This document shows positions 34,874 to 43,735 of a DNA stretch of 64,000 nucleotides, piece after piece. The notes beneath the pieces were generated by a model. It was not told the DNA's origin and did not search any database. It was given only the letters and a program-made list of their open reading frames with translations. The position numbers were made by a program, and so were the translations under genes. Numbering within the stretch: position 1 is the first letter of the stretch; the number at the start of each line of letters is the position of its first letter. The stretch comes from Granulicella sp. WH15 (GTDB lineage Bacteria; Acidobacteriota; Terriglobia; Terriglobales; Acidobacteriaceae), in the NCBI RefSeq assembly GCF_009914315.1, contig NZ_CP042596.1, positions 930,001 through 994,000 of the forward strand, read 5' to 3'.

Positions 34874-35620
34874 ATGGGAAAACTAGATAACAAAATCGCA
34901 CTTATTACCGGTGGAACCACCGGCATCGGTCTTGCCACAGCGCAGCTCTTCATCAAAGAGGGCGCGAAGGTTATCGTCACTGGCCGTAACCCGGAAACAC
35001 TCGGCCAAGCCAAGACGACATTAGGGGCTGGGGCAGATGTGATCGCGGCAGATACCAGTGATCTCAAGGCGGTCGAGCAACTCTTCAAGACCATTGCGGA
35101 ACGGTATACGAAAATCGATGCGCTCTTTGTGAACGCCGGTGTAGCGAAGTTTGCTCCTCTTGACCAATCATCCCCCGAAATGTTCGATGAGCAGTTCAAC
35201 GTCAACGTGCGCGGCGCTTACTTCACAGCCAAGCACGCAGCTCCGCTCATTGCCGACGGGGGCGCCATTCTTTTCACGGCGTCGATGGTGACGAGCATCG
35301 CGGAACCCATGGCAAGCGTTTACTCCGCGACCAAAGCCGCGCTCCGGTCTTTCGGACGTAGTCTCGCGTCAGAGTTGGCTCCGAAGATCCGCGTCAACAC
35401 GATTAGCCCTGGACCGATTGAAACCCCGATCTTCGGAAAGCTCGGTTTGCCTTCCGATGTGATTCAGGCTTTTGCCGCTGACATGATGCAGAGAAACCCC
35501 TTGAAGCGTATCGGACACGTAGACGACATCGCGAAGGCTGCGCTGTTCCTTCTTTCGAACGAGTCTTCCTACGTAACAGGAATCGAGTTGTTCGTAGACG
35601 GCGGTATGGCCAGCCTCTGA
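34874..35620 (+). CDS. SDR-family oxidoreductase, copy 2
   Basis: A 248-residue SDR about 92% identical to the protein at 30249. TGGTTGIG, FVNAGVAKFA, LFTASMVTS and YSATKAALRSF are all kept, so both copies should be active. Changes cluster near residues 180-200 (the substrate-binding loop: IFGKLGLPSDVIQAFAADMM), which may alter specificity. A strong hairpin follows at 35645. Confidence 0.92.
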   Translation: MGKLDNKIALITGGTTGIGLATAQLFIKEGAKVIVTGRNPETLGQAKTTLGAGADVIAADTSDLKAVEQLFKTIAERYTKIDALFVNAGVAKFAPLDQSSPEMFDEQFNVNVRGAYFTAKHAAPLIADGGAILFTASMVTSIAEPMASVYSATKAALRSFGRSLASELAPKIRVNTISPGPIETPIFGKLGLPSDVIQAFAADMMQRNPLKRIGHVDDIAKAALFLLSNESSYVTGIELFVDGGMASL

Positions 35621-35644
35621 GTCTCGTTCACCCGTTTGTGGGGG

Positions 35645-35682
35645 GGGACACTTTGCTGCCGAATGGCAGGACAAAGTGTCCC
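35645..35682 (+). terminator. Hairpin after SDR copy 2
   Basis: GGGACACTTTG and CAAAGTGTCCC pair perfectly, with an inner CTGCC/GGCAG stem and GAAT loop. It begins 24 bases after the SDR stop. There is no long T-run, so it may be a processing signal rather than an intrinsic terminator. Confidence 0.55.
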
Positions 35683-35781
35683 TCATCGCTTAGTGGCGAT
35701 CTCCGTCCCGTCCATGCGGGCAGCACTGAAAGCTCTCAGAAGTCGACCTGTCCTGAGTTACCGCGCAGCTTTGGGAGCACT

Positions 35782-35994
35782 ATGAGCGTAGATTCCGCAC
35801 ACAAAGGAGATGGACAATCCTGGGAGAGTGTTCACGTCTGTCCAAAATGCGGACACGTCATCAATCTTGCGGAATTGGACCTAAGAGCAATCACCACCGG
35901 AATCGCGAACTGTCCGAACTGTGAATGGCCGGGGCAGATAGAAATACAAGTCATCGCTGATGTGCCTCGGAGAAAGCCGTCTTCGGCCGAGTGA
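35782..35994 (+). CDS. Small zinc-ribbon protein
   Basis: A 70-residue protein from ATG 35782. Two CxxC pairs (VCPKCGHVI and NCPNCEWPG), 33 residues apart, form a zinc ribbon. No other domain is present. It stands alone between the SDR copy and a LysR fragment. Role unknown. Confidence 0.6.
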   Translation: MSVDSAHKGDGQSWESVHVCPKCGHVINLAELDLRAITTGIANCPNCEWPGQIEIQVIADVPRRKPSSAE

Positions 35995-35999
35995 CTGCG

Positions 36000-36210
36000 T
36001 CATGCCGAAATCGGGAGCGACAGTTGTCGGTGCCTCTTATTGTCCCGCAATTTGCGCATGTATGCGCGGACGAATTCGCTAGCGATCTTTGAATCATCAT
36101 CTGCACGGCAGACCAGACAGGTTTCAGCCTTAGGCTCGAATCGTTGAGGGGGGGCGCGGTGACCCCATTGCGCGCCATAAGCAAAGCGCCGGTCTTCGTT
36201 GCAAAAGCAA
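36000..36210 (-). pseudogene. LysR-family regulator, C-terminal fragment
   Basis: Minus-strand text KTGALLMARNGVTAPPL matches KAGALLLARNGVTVRPL near the end of the LysR protein encoded at 37165. The homology continues in another frame (ETCLVCRADDDSK, then EFVRAYMRKLRDN) to a TGA at 36000-36002, so a frameshift lies near 36120. The N-terminal three quarters are missing. It is a relic of a second LysR copy. Confidence 0.65.
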
Positions 36211-36330
36211 GTCGCTTATGGGAACTAAATCGCCAACTTGCGAGATCCGACAATCCGCTTGTAAGGCTCGTCCGAGTCACCATCGTCACCATTCAGAGCG
36301 CCGTGGATCGGAGCCTACCAATAGCGGAGG

Positions 36331-36555
36331 TTACTCGCCGTTGATCCCTTTGAGAAACTCGCTCAGGGACAATCCGAAGGCACCGGCAAGAGCTGCCAGA
36401 TGATGAAGTCCTACCTCGCGCACCCCCCGCTCCAGGTCGGAGATGTGGACCTCATGGATTCCGGAGTGTTCTGCCAAGTCGATCTGTCGCCAGCCGTTTT
36501 TCTTACGGAGCTTCCGGATTCTCTCGCCGACCTGGACGCAGACATCAGAGGACAT
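36331..36555 (-). CDS. XRE-family HTH regulator (controller-protein-like)
   Basis: A 74-residue protein that is essentially only a helix-turn-helix: IRKLRKKNGWRQIDLAEHSG, then IHEVHISDLERGVREVGLHH. Size and composition resemble controller (C) proteins of restriction-modification systems. Two palindromes lie just upstream, as expected for C-boxes, but no restriction gene follows. The methyltransferase at 43037 is the only modification gene in the window and is far away. Confidence 0.85.
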   Translation of the reverse strand: MSSDVCVQVGERIRKLRKKNGWRQIDLAEHSGIHEVHISDLERGVREVGLHHLAALAGAFGLSLSEFLKGINGE

Positions 36556-36572
36556 TCCCCTAGCATTGACTT

Positions 36573-36602
36573 AGTGCAAGCACTATATTTAGTGCATGCA
36601 CT
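36573..36602. promoter_or_regulatory. Twin operator palindromes for the XRE gene
   Basis: AGTGCAAGCACT (36573-36584) and AGTGCATGCACT (36591-36602) are two 12-bp palindromes 18 bases apart, directly upstream of the XRE gene. TATAGT-like bases between them could be the -10 box. This is the two-site layout of autoregulated C-proteins. Confidence 0.7.
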
Positions 36603-36790
36603 CTTTCACCGTTTATGCGCTTTCGGGTTGAGCGAACAGGCTGGGCTGGACCGAAGCAATACATCGCTGGATGGGTAATCGCGGAAGCGAGCAGGGTAGT
36701 TTGTCGAGGCAATTAAAATCTGACGAATCCGTTTACTTGTAAAGCACGCCGTAGCTTGGCTATGTTTTGCTTAAACATCGGGGGAAAAGC

Positions 36791-37003
36791 ATGATTGAAT
36801 GCAAAGAACTTGCCGGTAAAGTGGTTCGTCAAGTGACGATCTTCGAGGATGGTGATTGCGGACCCGAGGTCAACTTCGAATTCGGGGATGGCAGTAACTT
36901 CAATGTCTGCCTGAAGAGCGCGATCGAAGCGAAGTTGACGCTGGATGAAGGCGGGCAACCTCAGGTACTGAAGGATTACAGTTCTCTGGATATCCCAAGA
37001 TAA
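36791..37003 (+). CDS. Small hypothetical protein
   Basis: A 70-residue acidic protein from ATG 36791 with GGGGAAAAGC just before it. MIECKELAGKVVRQVTIFED, then several short beta-strand-like segments (VNFEFGDGSNFNVCL). No family recognised. It lies between the XRE gene and a LysR gene. Confidence 0.6.
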   Translation: MIECKELAGKVVRQVTIFEDGDCGPEVNFEFGDGSNFNVCLKSAIEAKLTLDEGGQPQVLKDYSSLDIPR

Positions 37004-37164
37004 CGATCTTCCTTGTTTAACGGCTGGGAACATGCGGTGGTATGGCTCCCCTGTGCAACTTCGGCTGATCTCTTAGTGGAAGTCATGCGACCGCGTCTCC
37101 GCCTCACTGAGATTCAGTACATGCACCGCCGATGCTTTCAAGGTCACAACATTGTCCTGATCAC

Positions 37165-38100
37165 TCATCCAGAGATAGAGGCTGGGATTGGCATGGACTT
37201 ACTCGGGGTGGAGATTCTTCGCATGAAGGTTCTTACCAGCTCACTAATGGCCTTAGATCGGTTATCCGCGCGGGACGCAAGATAGGTCTTCACTGAAAGT
37301 CCGTCCTCTAGAAGAGGACGGACGGTGACACCATTCCGCGCAAGTAGCAGCGCACCCGCTTTGACTAGAAATGCCACGCAGGATTCTCTGAGTACGAACG
37401 GAAAAGCTTCTTCCGGCGCAGTGATGTGCTGAATCCTGGCCGGGACGACCTTTCGCTTTTCGGCGGCCAGCATGACGGAGTCATAAAGAGGCGGGTGCAG
37501 CCGACGCTCGAAGATGATCCATGTTCGACCAGCCATCGCATCGAGCGTGACGGACGAATTCGTCGCTAGTTCGTCCTGCTCTGACATCGCAATGTAAAAG
37601 GGCGATTCGGCCACCTTGATCGTTGTCAGCAGCGGCGATTTGGGAGGCTTCGTTGGAAGCGCCAGATCCAGTCCTCCCGCGAGCAGCTCATGGACGAGAT
37701 CGCACGAGTATTGGCTGGATAGCTCAATCTTCAGGCGCGGGAAGGACGGCAATTGGAGCGAACGGAGCGTCGAGATCAGGAAGGGATCGGTGTAGGGCGA
37801 TCTGCCGACATTCAATATCGCATCTGCATTCTGACCGACTGCGCGCGCCGCCCGGCACGCCCGTTCGCCATAGAGGAGCGACAGTCGAGCTTTCTCCACG
37901 TAGGCTCGACCTGCGGGCGTCACCTTCACGGTTTTACGATCTCTCTCAAAGAGCCGAACACCAAGGTTGACCTCTACCTCGGCTACGTTTCTTGTGAGCA
38001 TTGGTTGACTGATGCGAGTCTTCTGCGCCGCGAGGGTGAAGCTCAATTCCTCAAAGACGGCAATCACCGACTCCATGTGCTTTGTATCGTTGCGTGCCAT
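37165..38100 (-). CDS. LysR-family regulator
   Basis: A 311-residue regulator. The N-terminal winged helix has VFEELSFTLAAQKTRISQPM, then LTRNVAEVEVNLGVRLFERD; the effector domain (about 95-300) has two periplasmic-binding-like lobes. It shares RSPYTDPFL/SPYTHSAFL and overall layout with the divergent LysR at 38630. The two are separated by 529 gene-free bases that contain a 19-bp palindrome. Targets unknown. Confidence 0.9.
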   Translation of the reverse strand: MARNDTKHMESVIAVFEELSFTLAAQKTRISQPMLTRNVAEVEVNLGVRLFERDRKTVKVTPAGRAYVEKARLSLLYGERACRAARAVGQNADAILNVGRSPYTDPFLISTLRSLQLPSFPRLKIELSSQYSCDLVHELLAGGLDLALPTKPPKSPLLTTIKVAESPFYIAMSEQDELATNSSVTLDAMAGRTWIIFERRLHPPLYDSVMLAAEKRKVVPARIQHITAPEEAFPFVLRESCVAFLVKAGALLLARNGVTVRPLLEDGLSVKTYLASRADNRSKAISELVRTFMRRISTPSKSMPIPASISG

Positions 38101-38629
38101 AGTCCTGCTCCCCTGTCCTGCTCGACGGTGTATGGATGGGAGGGACGAGATGGTCAGTGTCTATGCCTTCGTTGATTTCGGGTAGTTCTGAAGACTACCC
38201 TTGCGAGCGATACTTCCTGGGACAAGTGGCAAACAATTAGTTCAGGTTCCTGTCGTTCAGTTGGAGACGAAGGCCATCCCCTCGCAACATGCCATTTCCG
38301 TTAGACGCATCAGAGTGATCTCTGGTTCCAAACTTGCGTAGCCGCTTCTTATTACTGGCAGTAATAACCGACTCACAAAAAAGCATTGGACTTCCTGCAA
38401 GCAAGGGGCGAATCGTATTCTCAAGGATTTCGAGGGTGACTTCACCGTTACGAGATCAACTTCCCTGGCTTGTCAGATGATCCGCTCTTGAGGCGTGCAT
38501 GGCAGCTTTCCCGCGGCTGCCGAACCTCTCCCGAGATTGAAGCGCGGAAGCCGAAGGACATCCCTGAAATGGCGGGACGCTCAAAAGTGCCTTCGGGCAA
38601 ATGCGGCGTAACCCTATAGGCAGGTCTCC
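38101..38629. other. Gene-free region between divergent LysR genes
   Basis: No convincing gene; a 62-residue minus-strand ORF (38257-38445) has no ribosome site or domain. The stretch contains a hairpin GGGTAGT/ACTACCC near 38180 and the palindrome at 38349. Confidence 0.55.
38349..38367. promoter_or_regulatory. 19-bp perfect palindrome, possible LysR site
   Basis: TTATTACTG-G-CAGTAATAA. It includes the T-N11-A pattern of LysR binding sites and lies between the two divergent LysR genes, roughly midway. Confidence 0.6.
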
Positions 38630-39553
38630 ATGCAGAGCAGGAACCCACTGGAAGTCAACATCCTGATCGTGATCATCGCTCAGGAGGGCAGTTTTATCAG
38701 GGCCTCTAAGAAGCTGGGCATTGCGCCACCGTCCCTCACCAGAAGGGTTGCGTGGCTGGAAAGAAGCATTGGCGTCAAGCTGTTTGATCGATCGACGCGC
38801 AACGTGGAGTTGACCGCAGCCGGTCGGCTCTTTGTTCAGGAGTCGTCTCTCTCCCTGAGCCATGCCGAACGGGCTTGGGATCTCGCCCGGTTTCAGGCAC
38901 AGATCGATAGTGGACCCTACCGCGTCGGCTACTCGCCGTACACCCATAGCGCGTTTCTGCCGCTTCTTAATGCGCTGAGTCCAGCGCCTCATCCTCCCGG
39001 CGATGAACCTTCCGGCATTGTGCTGGAGACGGCGAACACCCTGAAGTTGGTGGAGCGCGTTCTTCGAGGGAAGCTGCATGCCGCCCTGGGTGTTGGCCCC
39101 ATCGTGGATCGGGATCTATGGGTGCAGCGTGTCGGACAGGAGGGATTCTCGGTCTGCTTACCGAGGAGCCACCGGCTGACTCAGAAAACCGCTTTGACTG
39201 TACATGATCTTGATCGCCAAACGGTCTTCTGGATGCCGCGATCTTCGCAGCCGCGCTTTTATGCGGGAGTGATGAGATACGTCAGCAGTCTAGGAGTGCA
39301 ACCAGTCTTCAGAGAAGTAAGGAGTGTAGCGCACGCCTTGGAGTTCGCCTCTCATGGCGCGGGCCTCGCTCTGCTCCCCCGTTCTAGCGCCCGTATCTCC
39401 TTTTCGGGAACAGTATTCAAGTCACTGACTGATCGCTATCTGGGCGTTGAGACGATGCTCTTTATGCGGCGCGATCAGAGGTACGGAAAGCTCAAGGAGA
39501 TCGTCGACAGTCTCTTCGCTCAACTATTGGCGCGCAAACTTGAAATCAATTGA
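38630..39553 (+). CDS. LysR-family regulator
   Basis: A 307-residue regulator: IIAQEGSFIRASKKLGIAPP, then SLTRRVAWLERSIGVKLFDR forms the DNA-binding domain, followed by the effector domain. Starts at ATG 38630 after CAGGTCTCC; the ribosome site is poor. It is related to 37165 and was probably produced by an old duplication. The lipoprotein gene at 39594 follows after 40 bases and could be a target. Confidence 0.9.
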   Translation: MQSRNPLEVNILIVIIAQEGSFIRASKKLGIAPPSLTRRVAWLERSIGVKLFDRSTRNVELTAAGRLFVQESSLSLSHAERAWDLARFQAQIDSGPYRVGYSPYTHSAFLPLLNALSPAPHPPGDEPSGIVLETANTLKLVERVLRGKLHAALGVGPIVDRDLWVQRVGQEGFSVCLPRSHRLTQKTALTVHDLDRQTVFWMPRSSQPRFYAGVMRYVSSLGVQPVFREVRSVAHALEFASHGAGLALLPRSSARISFSGTVFKSLTDRYLGVETMLFMRRDQRYGKLKEIVDSLFAQLLARKLEIN

Positions 39554-39593
39554 ATTCCAAGCTTGAATCGAACAACTCAATACGGAGGATAGG

Positions 39594-40214
39594 ATGCGTA
39601 ACTTCTCAATTTTCTTACTTGCAGGCGTCGTAGCTCTCACCGCATGCGACAGCGCAAGGAAACCCAGCGCCGGCAATTTCAGAAAAGCCATAGACCAGTA
39701 TCTGGCGAAACAGGGAAAAACCTGTACGTGGGTCGTCACCTCATTTCCCGTGGATGTTTCGGAATCCGAACAGAAGCTCCAGTCAGGAGCAGCCCCACAG
39801 ATGGCAGTTCTTGAAGTAGCCGGGTTGCTCCGTTCTTCAGACACCGTAGCTGCTGTTCCGGGCATCTTGGGTCCGAGCGCGCCCCGACGCGTGAAGCGAT
39901 ATGAACCGACCGAGGAGGGCAAGAAATATCTGCAGCAGGTTCCCGGCGCTCTCGGTCAACGCGCGGGGTTCTGCTACGGGGATAAGACGGTCTATTCGAT
40001 TGTGAAATGGATGGAGCCGGTGACGATGGGAGCATCTTCTCAGACCGAGGTCACCTACACCTATAAGATTGCGAACCTCGCGCCCTGGGCGCAGCGACCC
40101 GACATCCAGCACGAATTCGGCGACGTGCTCGCGATAGTAAACGGCGCGTCAAAAGCGAACGAAATCGCGCGACTCCAGTTGACCAACCGGGGATGGGAGG
40201 TTCTGAATCAGTGA
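39594..40214 (+). CDS. Hypothetical lipoprotein
   Basis: A 206-residue lipoprotein: MRNFSIFLLAGVVALTAC gives a clean signal and LTAC lipobox. ACGGAGGATAGG precedes the ATG. The mature part contains a possible disulphide (CTWVV, FCYGD) and ends in QLTNRGWEVLNQ. The family looks like uncharacterised acidobacterial and proteobacterial lipoproteins. Function unknown. Confidence 0.8.
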   Translation: MRNFSIFLLAGVVALTACDSARKPSAGNFRKAIDQYLAKQGKTCTWVVTSFPVDVSESEQKLQSGAAPQMAVLEVAGLLRSSDTVAAVPGILGPSAPRRVKRYEPTEEGKKYLQQVPGALGQRAGFCYGDKTVYSIVKWMEPVTMGASSQTEVTYTYKIANLAPWAQRPDIQHEFGDVLAIVNGASKANEIARLQLTNRGWEVLNQ

Positions 40215-40492
40215 ATTCGACCTCGAACTGGCAACTTTCTTCGCAGTGGATGTCAGATGGCTCAGCCAGAACAATCGACACTGCTTTCACAGGCTGTTCT
40301 GGTCTGCGTTACACCTTTATTAGATGGGCAGCGCACTTCATGTTCTCCTGAGATTCGAAGCGCCAATCCATCGTCGAACTTCCGCCGCAACCTACGCAGT
40401 TGTGTCGTGAAAGCGCGCTCTCTGTAATCCTCAATGGGGATGCCACGCGAACTTTCCGAAGATTTCGATGCGCGGTCGATCCGTGCGGGATT

Positions 40493-41395
40493 CTAATTGC
40501 GGATGCTCAGTACCTGCTGTACGTGTCGCCTTCCCTGATGTCGGCTGATATAGACAATCAGATCAATGCCGCGCCGAACGTCCTCTTCGGCTACGTTCAG
40601 TTGCAGATTGGCTGCACTGCGGATCGCAAGGCTTGCGAGTCGGCGGATAGCTTCTTCGGCGCTGCTGGCATGAATGGTGGCCAGCGTCCCACGGTGGCCG
40701 GTATTTGTGGCGTCCAACAGCGTTAGGGCTTCCGCGCCACGAACTTCACCCACGATGATGCGGTCCGGGTGATGCCGGAGGATAGCTCTGAGTACATCGT
40801 CGAAAGTGATCCTACTGTGATGCGTGTCGGTCTGGGACTCGGCGGAGACGACGTGCGGTTTGCGGATGTGCAGCTCCGCGGTGTCCTCAATGAGCAGGAT
40901 ACGCTCATGGTCAGGAATGGCATCGGCCAGCGTACCCAGGAGCGTCGATTTGCCACTGGCGGTCCCACCGGCAATGAGGATGTTCTGACCTGCGCGCACT
41001 GCGTCCGTCAATATCTCCGCCTGTTCTTCGGTCAGCATCTCGACTCGTATCAAGTCATCCAACTTGAAGTCCTTGGCCGTGAACCGTCGTATCGTGACCA
41101 AAGGCCGGGGATTGACCACAGGCGGAATCATCGCCGCCAGTCGGCTGCCGTCCGGCAGGCGCAGGTTGAGGATGGGCGAGTCAGCGTCCAGCTTTTTACC
41201 GAAGCGGTTGGCGATGACTTCGAGGCCGGTTTGTAATGCTCCATCGTCGAATTGAATATCGGGGAGCCGCTGAATTTGCCCTTTCTCTTCGATCCAGACG
41301 GAGTTGTCCGGGTTCACCATGATCTCAGAGATGGTGCGGCTGGCGAGTAGATGCGCGATGGGTTTGAGGAACGGAATAATGATTTCAAAGCTCAT
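40493..41395 (-). CDS. trbB: TrbB/VirB11-type conjugation ATPase
   Basis: A 300-residue type IV secretion ATPase. Walker A is AGGTASGKSTLLG, the Asp box LLIEDTAELHI, Walker B DRIIVGEVRGAEAL, and the His box TGHRGTLATIHASS. The N-terminal domain (IMVNPDNSVWIEEKG) matches TrbB. It is complete, but no other intact Trb gene is present in the window, so it is likely a stranded survivor of a conjugative element. Confidence 0.92.
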   Translation of the reverse strand: MSFEIIIPFLKPIAHLLASRTISEIMVNPDNSVWIEEKGQIQRLPDIQFDDGALQTGLEVIANRFGKKLDADSPILNLRLPDGSRLAAMIPPVVNPRPLVTIRRFTAKDFKLDDLIRVEMLTEEQAEILTDAVRAGQNILIAGGTASGKSTLLGTLADAIPDHERILLIEDTAELHIRKPHVVSAESQTDTHHSRITFDDVLRAILRHHPDRIIVGEVRGAEALTLLDATNTGHRGTLATIHASSAEEAIRRLASLAIRSAANLQLNVAEEDVRRGIDLIVYISRHQGRRHVQQVLSIRN

Positions 41396-41477
41396 GCTTG
41401 ATACCTCTTGTTTGTGCAGGTTGGGTGGTTTGAAAACCTGTTAGCTGCGATCGCCTATGCGGGGATGACACGAAGGT

Positions 41478-42370
41478 TCATTGCTGTAACCTTTGTGGAT
41501 CGAAGTCGATCCTTTCCTGCTCGAACCAGTTCATGGTGATAGGCAGAAAGTCCGGTTTGAGATAACAGTAGGTCGCTGGCTGTGGGCTGATTCCATCGAA
41601 AGCGACGACGATGGACTGCGCATTCTTGAGGTCGAAGAAGACCTTCTCCTCGAAGACTGGTTCTTTCTGTTTTTGATACTGCTTGACGGCGGCGACCGAG
41701 CCTTTGCTGGCGGAGGTACGGCCCGAGAGCCATCCGACATTGGCATTGGTCGAAGTCTCGGAGAGTGTGTAGCCGATCCGGGTGCGGTCTTCCTTGCCGC
41801 ATAGCTCCGACGCGTAGCGGGCAGTCTCAGGATCAGAAGTGGTGAAAAAAATCTTCGAGCGAAATGCCTGCAGGAGAGTCTTCACGCCTTCGTTCGGCAG
41901 AGCATCTTTGAGGCTGGCGACGGACTGAGTTGCGACGATGGGAATGCAACGGGGCTGCCGCGACAGAGACAAAAATCTATCATCGCCCGTTGGGTTGTCG
42001 CCACCTACCGTAGCGAAGTTCTGGTACTCATCGCAGATGAAGACCGATGGGCGATAGTGTTTTTTGGGTTCGGCATCCATCCGGGGGATACGCAGAAGCA
42101 TCGCCCGCTGATAGTCGATCTTCATCATGGTGCCGATTGTCTTGGCGAGCGCCGGGTTCAAAGCAACAGGAAAGTTCAGACCCACGACCTTGCCGGATTC
42201 GATCAGCTCGTCGAACGGTGGCATGACGATGCCGTCAGGATCAGAGCCGCAGCCTTCTCCTTGGTAGAGCTCTTTGGGTGGGCAGAAGACACGGCGCACA
42301 TCCGGGTCGGTCTCGAAGAGCGAGAGGAAAACGGCGATGCCCTGGACGATGGACGTCTTCACTTCGGAGC
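41478..42370 (-). pseudogene. traG: TraG/VirD4-type coupling protein, C-terminal fragment
   Basis: About 297 residues matching only the C-terminal half of TraG-like coupling ATPases: VGLNFPVALNPALAKTIGTM, Walker B SVFICDEYQNFA, then IVATQSVASLKDAL and the TraM-recognition region. The N-terminal membrane helices and Walker A are missing. The frame begins inside the 3' end of trbC near 42370, so an internal deletion has joined the two genes. In the window this is the only coupling-protein trace. Confidence 0.82.
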
Positions 42371-42684
42371 GAAAGAACTTTGACCGCGCCGATAGCCATT
42401 CCCACGCCGAAGACGATGCCAGCGAGGGTCTTCTTGGACTGGCCTTCGCCGTAGGCGAACATCAGTCCTCCGACCACGATGGCGACTAGGCTGAGACCTT
42501 GGGCAATCGAGCCGGTGAAAGAGGTTTTGAGGACGTTGACTGCGTTGTCCCACGGATCACTGCCTGTCGATTGCGCGTACACGGGCAGTGCCGTAAGGAA
42601 GAGCAGCGAAGGCATGAGGACCCTCCGCCAGTGCGAGCGCAGCGCCGGAAGGCGCGAGCGTTTGATGTGAATGAGTGTTTGCAT
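42365..42684 (-). pseudogene. trbC: TrbC/VirB2-type pilin, truncated at its 3' end
   Basis: From ATG 42684 (GAAAGGAGC upstream): a signal (LMPSLLFLTALPVYAQ), then AVNVLKTSFTGSIAQ, GLSLVAIVVGGLMFAYGEGQ and LAGIVFGVGMAIGAVKVL, the two-helix TrbC pilin. The normal last residues are replaced; the frame runs on into traG sequence out of frame to 42241, adding about 40 unrelated residues. The pilin body is almost complete. Confidence 0.82.
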
Positions 42685-42765
42685 GTGCTCCTTTCATTTG
42701 CGTGTCGGTGAGTGGCACTCCCCGTTGCAATGTCATGGAGCGAAGGTAGGCGAGAAATGGGGGGT

Positions 42766-42810
42766 CGATTATTACCTTTTCGTCCCGGTCATTCCATCTG
42801 CGTCAATAAT
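42766..42810 (-). repeat. 45-bp inverted repeat, left copy
   Basis: The minus-strand sequence starts ATTATTGACGCAGATGGAAT and ends GGTAATAATCG. It matches 43967-44011 on the plus strand with 3 mismatches. It lies about 80 bases upstream of trbC, in the same orientation as that gene. Confidence 0.9.
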
Positions 42811-43036
42811 CCAGAGGCACAGGCTGAGGGCTGCGAGACGCACAATGGAGGACGGCACGGAAGAGTTGCACGATACGCGCCGCGCAGGCGCAGACATTGG
42901 CATTCCCACCATGACAGGCAAACAATCCGCGTACGTGACGCGAGTCAAGGCCGCGGTCATCGCAACTCAGAGCGATAGCTCGCCTTGAGGCGTGGCGCGT
43001 ACGCGGGCAACATCCCACGAGAGTGGGAATGCCGAA

Positions 43037-43735
43037 CTACGAGGACTGCCTTGCGGCGCCCCTTGCTTGAACTCTTCCCATGCGTTCGTTGGCCTGCTGG
43101 TAGTACGCATCGTCCATCTCCACGCCGATGTACTTGCGGCCTGTCAGCAATGCTGCCGCACAGGAGCTACCACTGCCAGCGAAGGGATCGAGCACCAACT
43201 CACCTGGCAACGTGAAGCTGCGAATCAACTGTGCCAGAGGCTCTACCGGCTTCTGCGTCGGATGCAGCTTGTTGCCGCTGTACGGCATGTCGATCACGTC
43301 CGCTACCGGCTGCTTCGGCAACGGCGGCCTACCCTTGGCCAGTAGATACGCCTGCTCGTGCTGATAGCTAAGGAACCTCGATTTCGAGCTGTATGCCTTA
43401 CGGAAGACGATGTGTCCGACCGGCTGAAAACCCGCGTCTTTCCAGGCTGCGAAGAACTCATCCACTTTCGTCCAGCCGTAGAACATGATGGCTACGCGAT
43501 TCATCTTGAGTACCCTGTAAGCTTCCCGCATCGCGGGCTTGAGCCAGGTTGCATCGGCGTCGTTCTGAATGGTGCGTCCATCGCGGTCGCGGTAGTTCAC
43601 CAGGTACGGCGGGTCGGTGAGGATGAAGTCGATGCTGTTGGCCGGCATCTCGTGCATCTTCTCGATGCAGTCGCCGTGAAGGATCTGGTTGGTGAAGCTG
43701 CTCTGTTGTGCGGTTGCTACTGACGTGGTTGCCAT
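43037..43735 (-). CDS. DNA methyltransferase (beta-class N6-adenine/N4-cytosine)
   Basis: A 232-residue amino-methyltransferase from ATG 43735 (AAAGGAG upstream). The catalytic DPPY (FILTDPPYLVNYRD) comes before the S-adenosylmethionine motif (LVLDPFAGSGSSCAAAL), the beta-class order; HPTQKPVEPL is also present. No restriction gene is adjacent, so it is an orphan. Plasmid-borne orphan methyltransferases often protect conjugative elements from host restriction, which would fit the nearby trb remnants. Target sequence unknown. Confidence 0.92.
   Translation of the reverse strand: MATTSVATAQQSSFTNQILHGDCIEKMHEMPANSIDFILTDPPYLVNYRDRDGRTIQNDADATWLKPAMREAYRVLKMNRVAIMFYGWTKVDEFFAAWKDAGFQPVGHIVFRKAYSSKSRFLSYQHEQAYLLAKGRPPLPKQPVADVIDMPYSGNKLHPTQKPVEPLAQLIRSFTLPGELVLDPFAGSGSSCAAALLTGRKYIGVEMDDAYYQQANERMGRVQARGAARQSS

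Larger units (their letters stand above)
34215..35660 (+). repeat. Inverted duplication, right copy (TetR-SDR cassette)
   Basis: Mirror image of 30222-31656, with the same gene order, spacing (about 48 bases between the genes) and operator-like sites. Silent and conservative changes are spread along both genes, so the duplication is not very recent, or the copies arrived separately. Confidence 0.85.
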
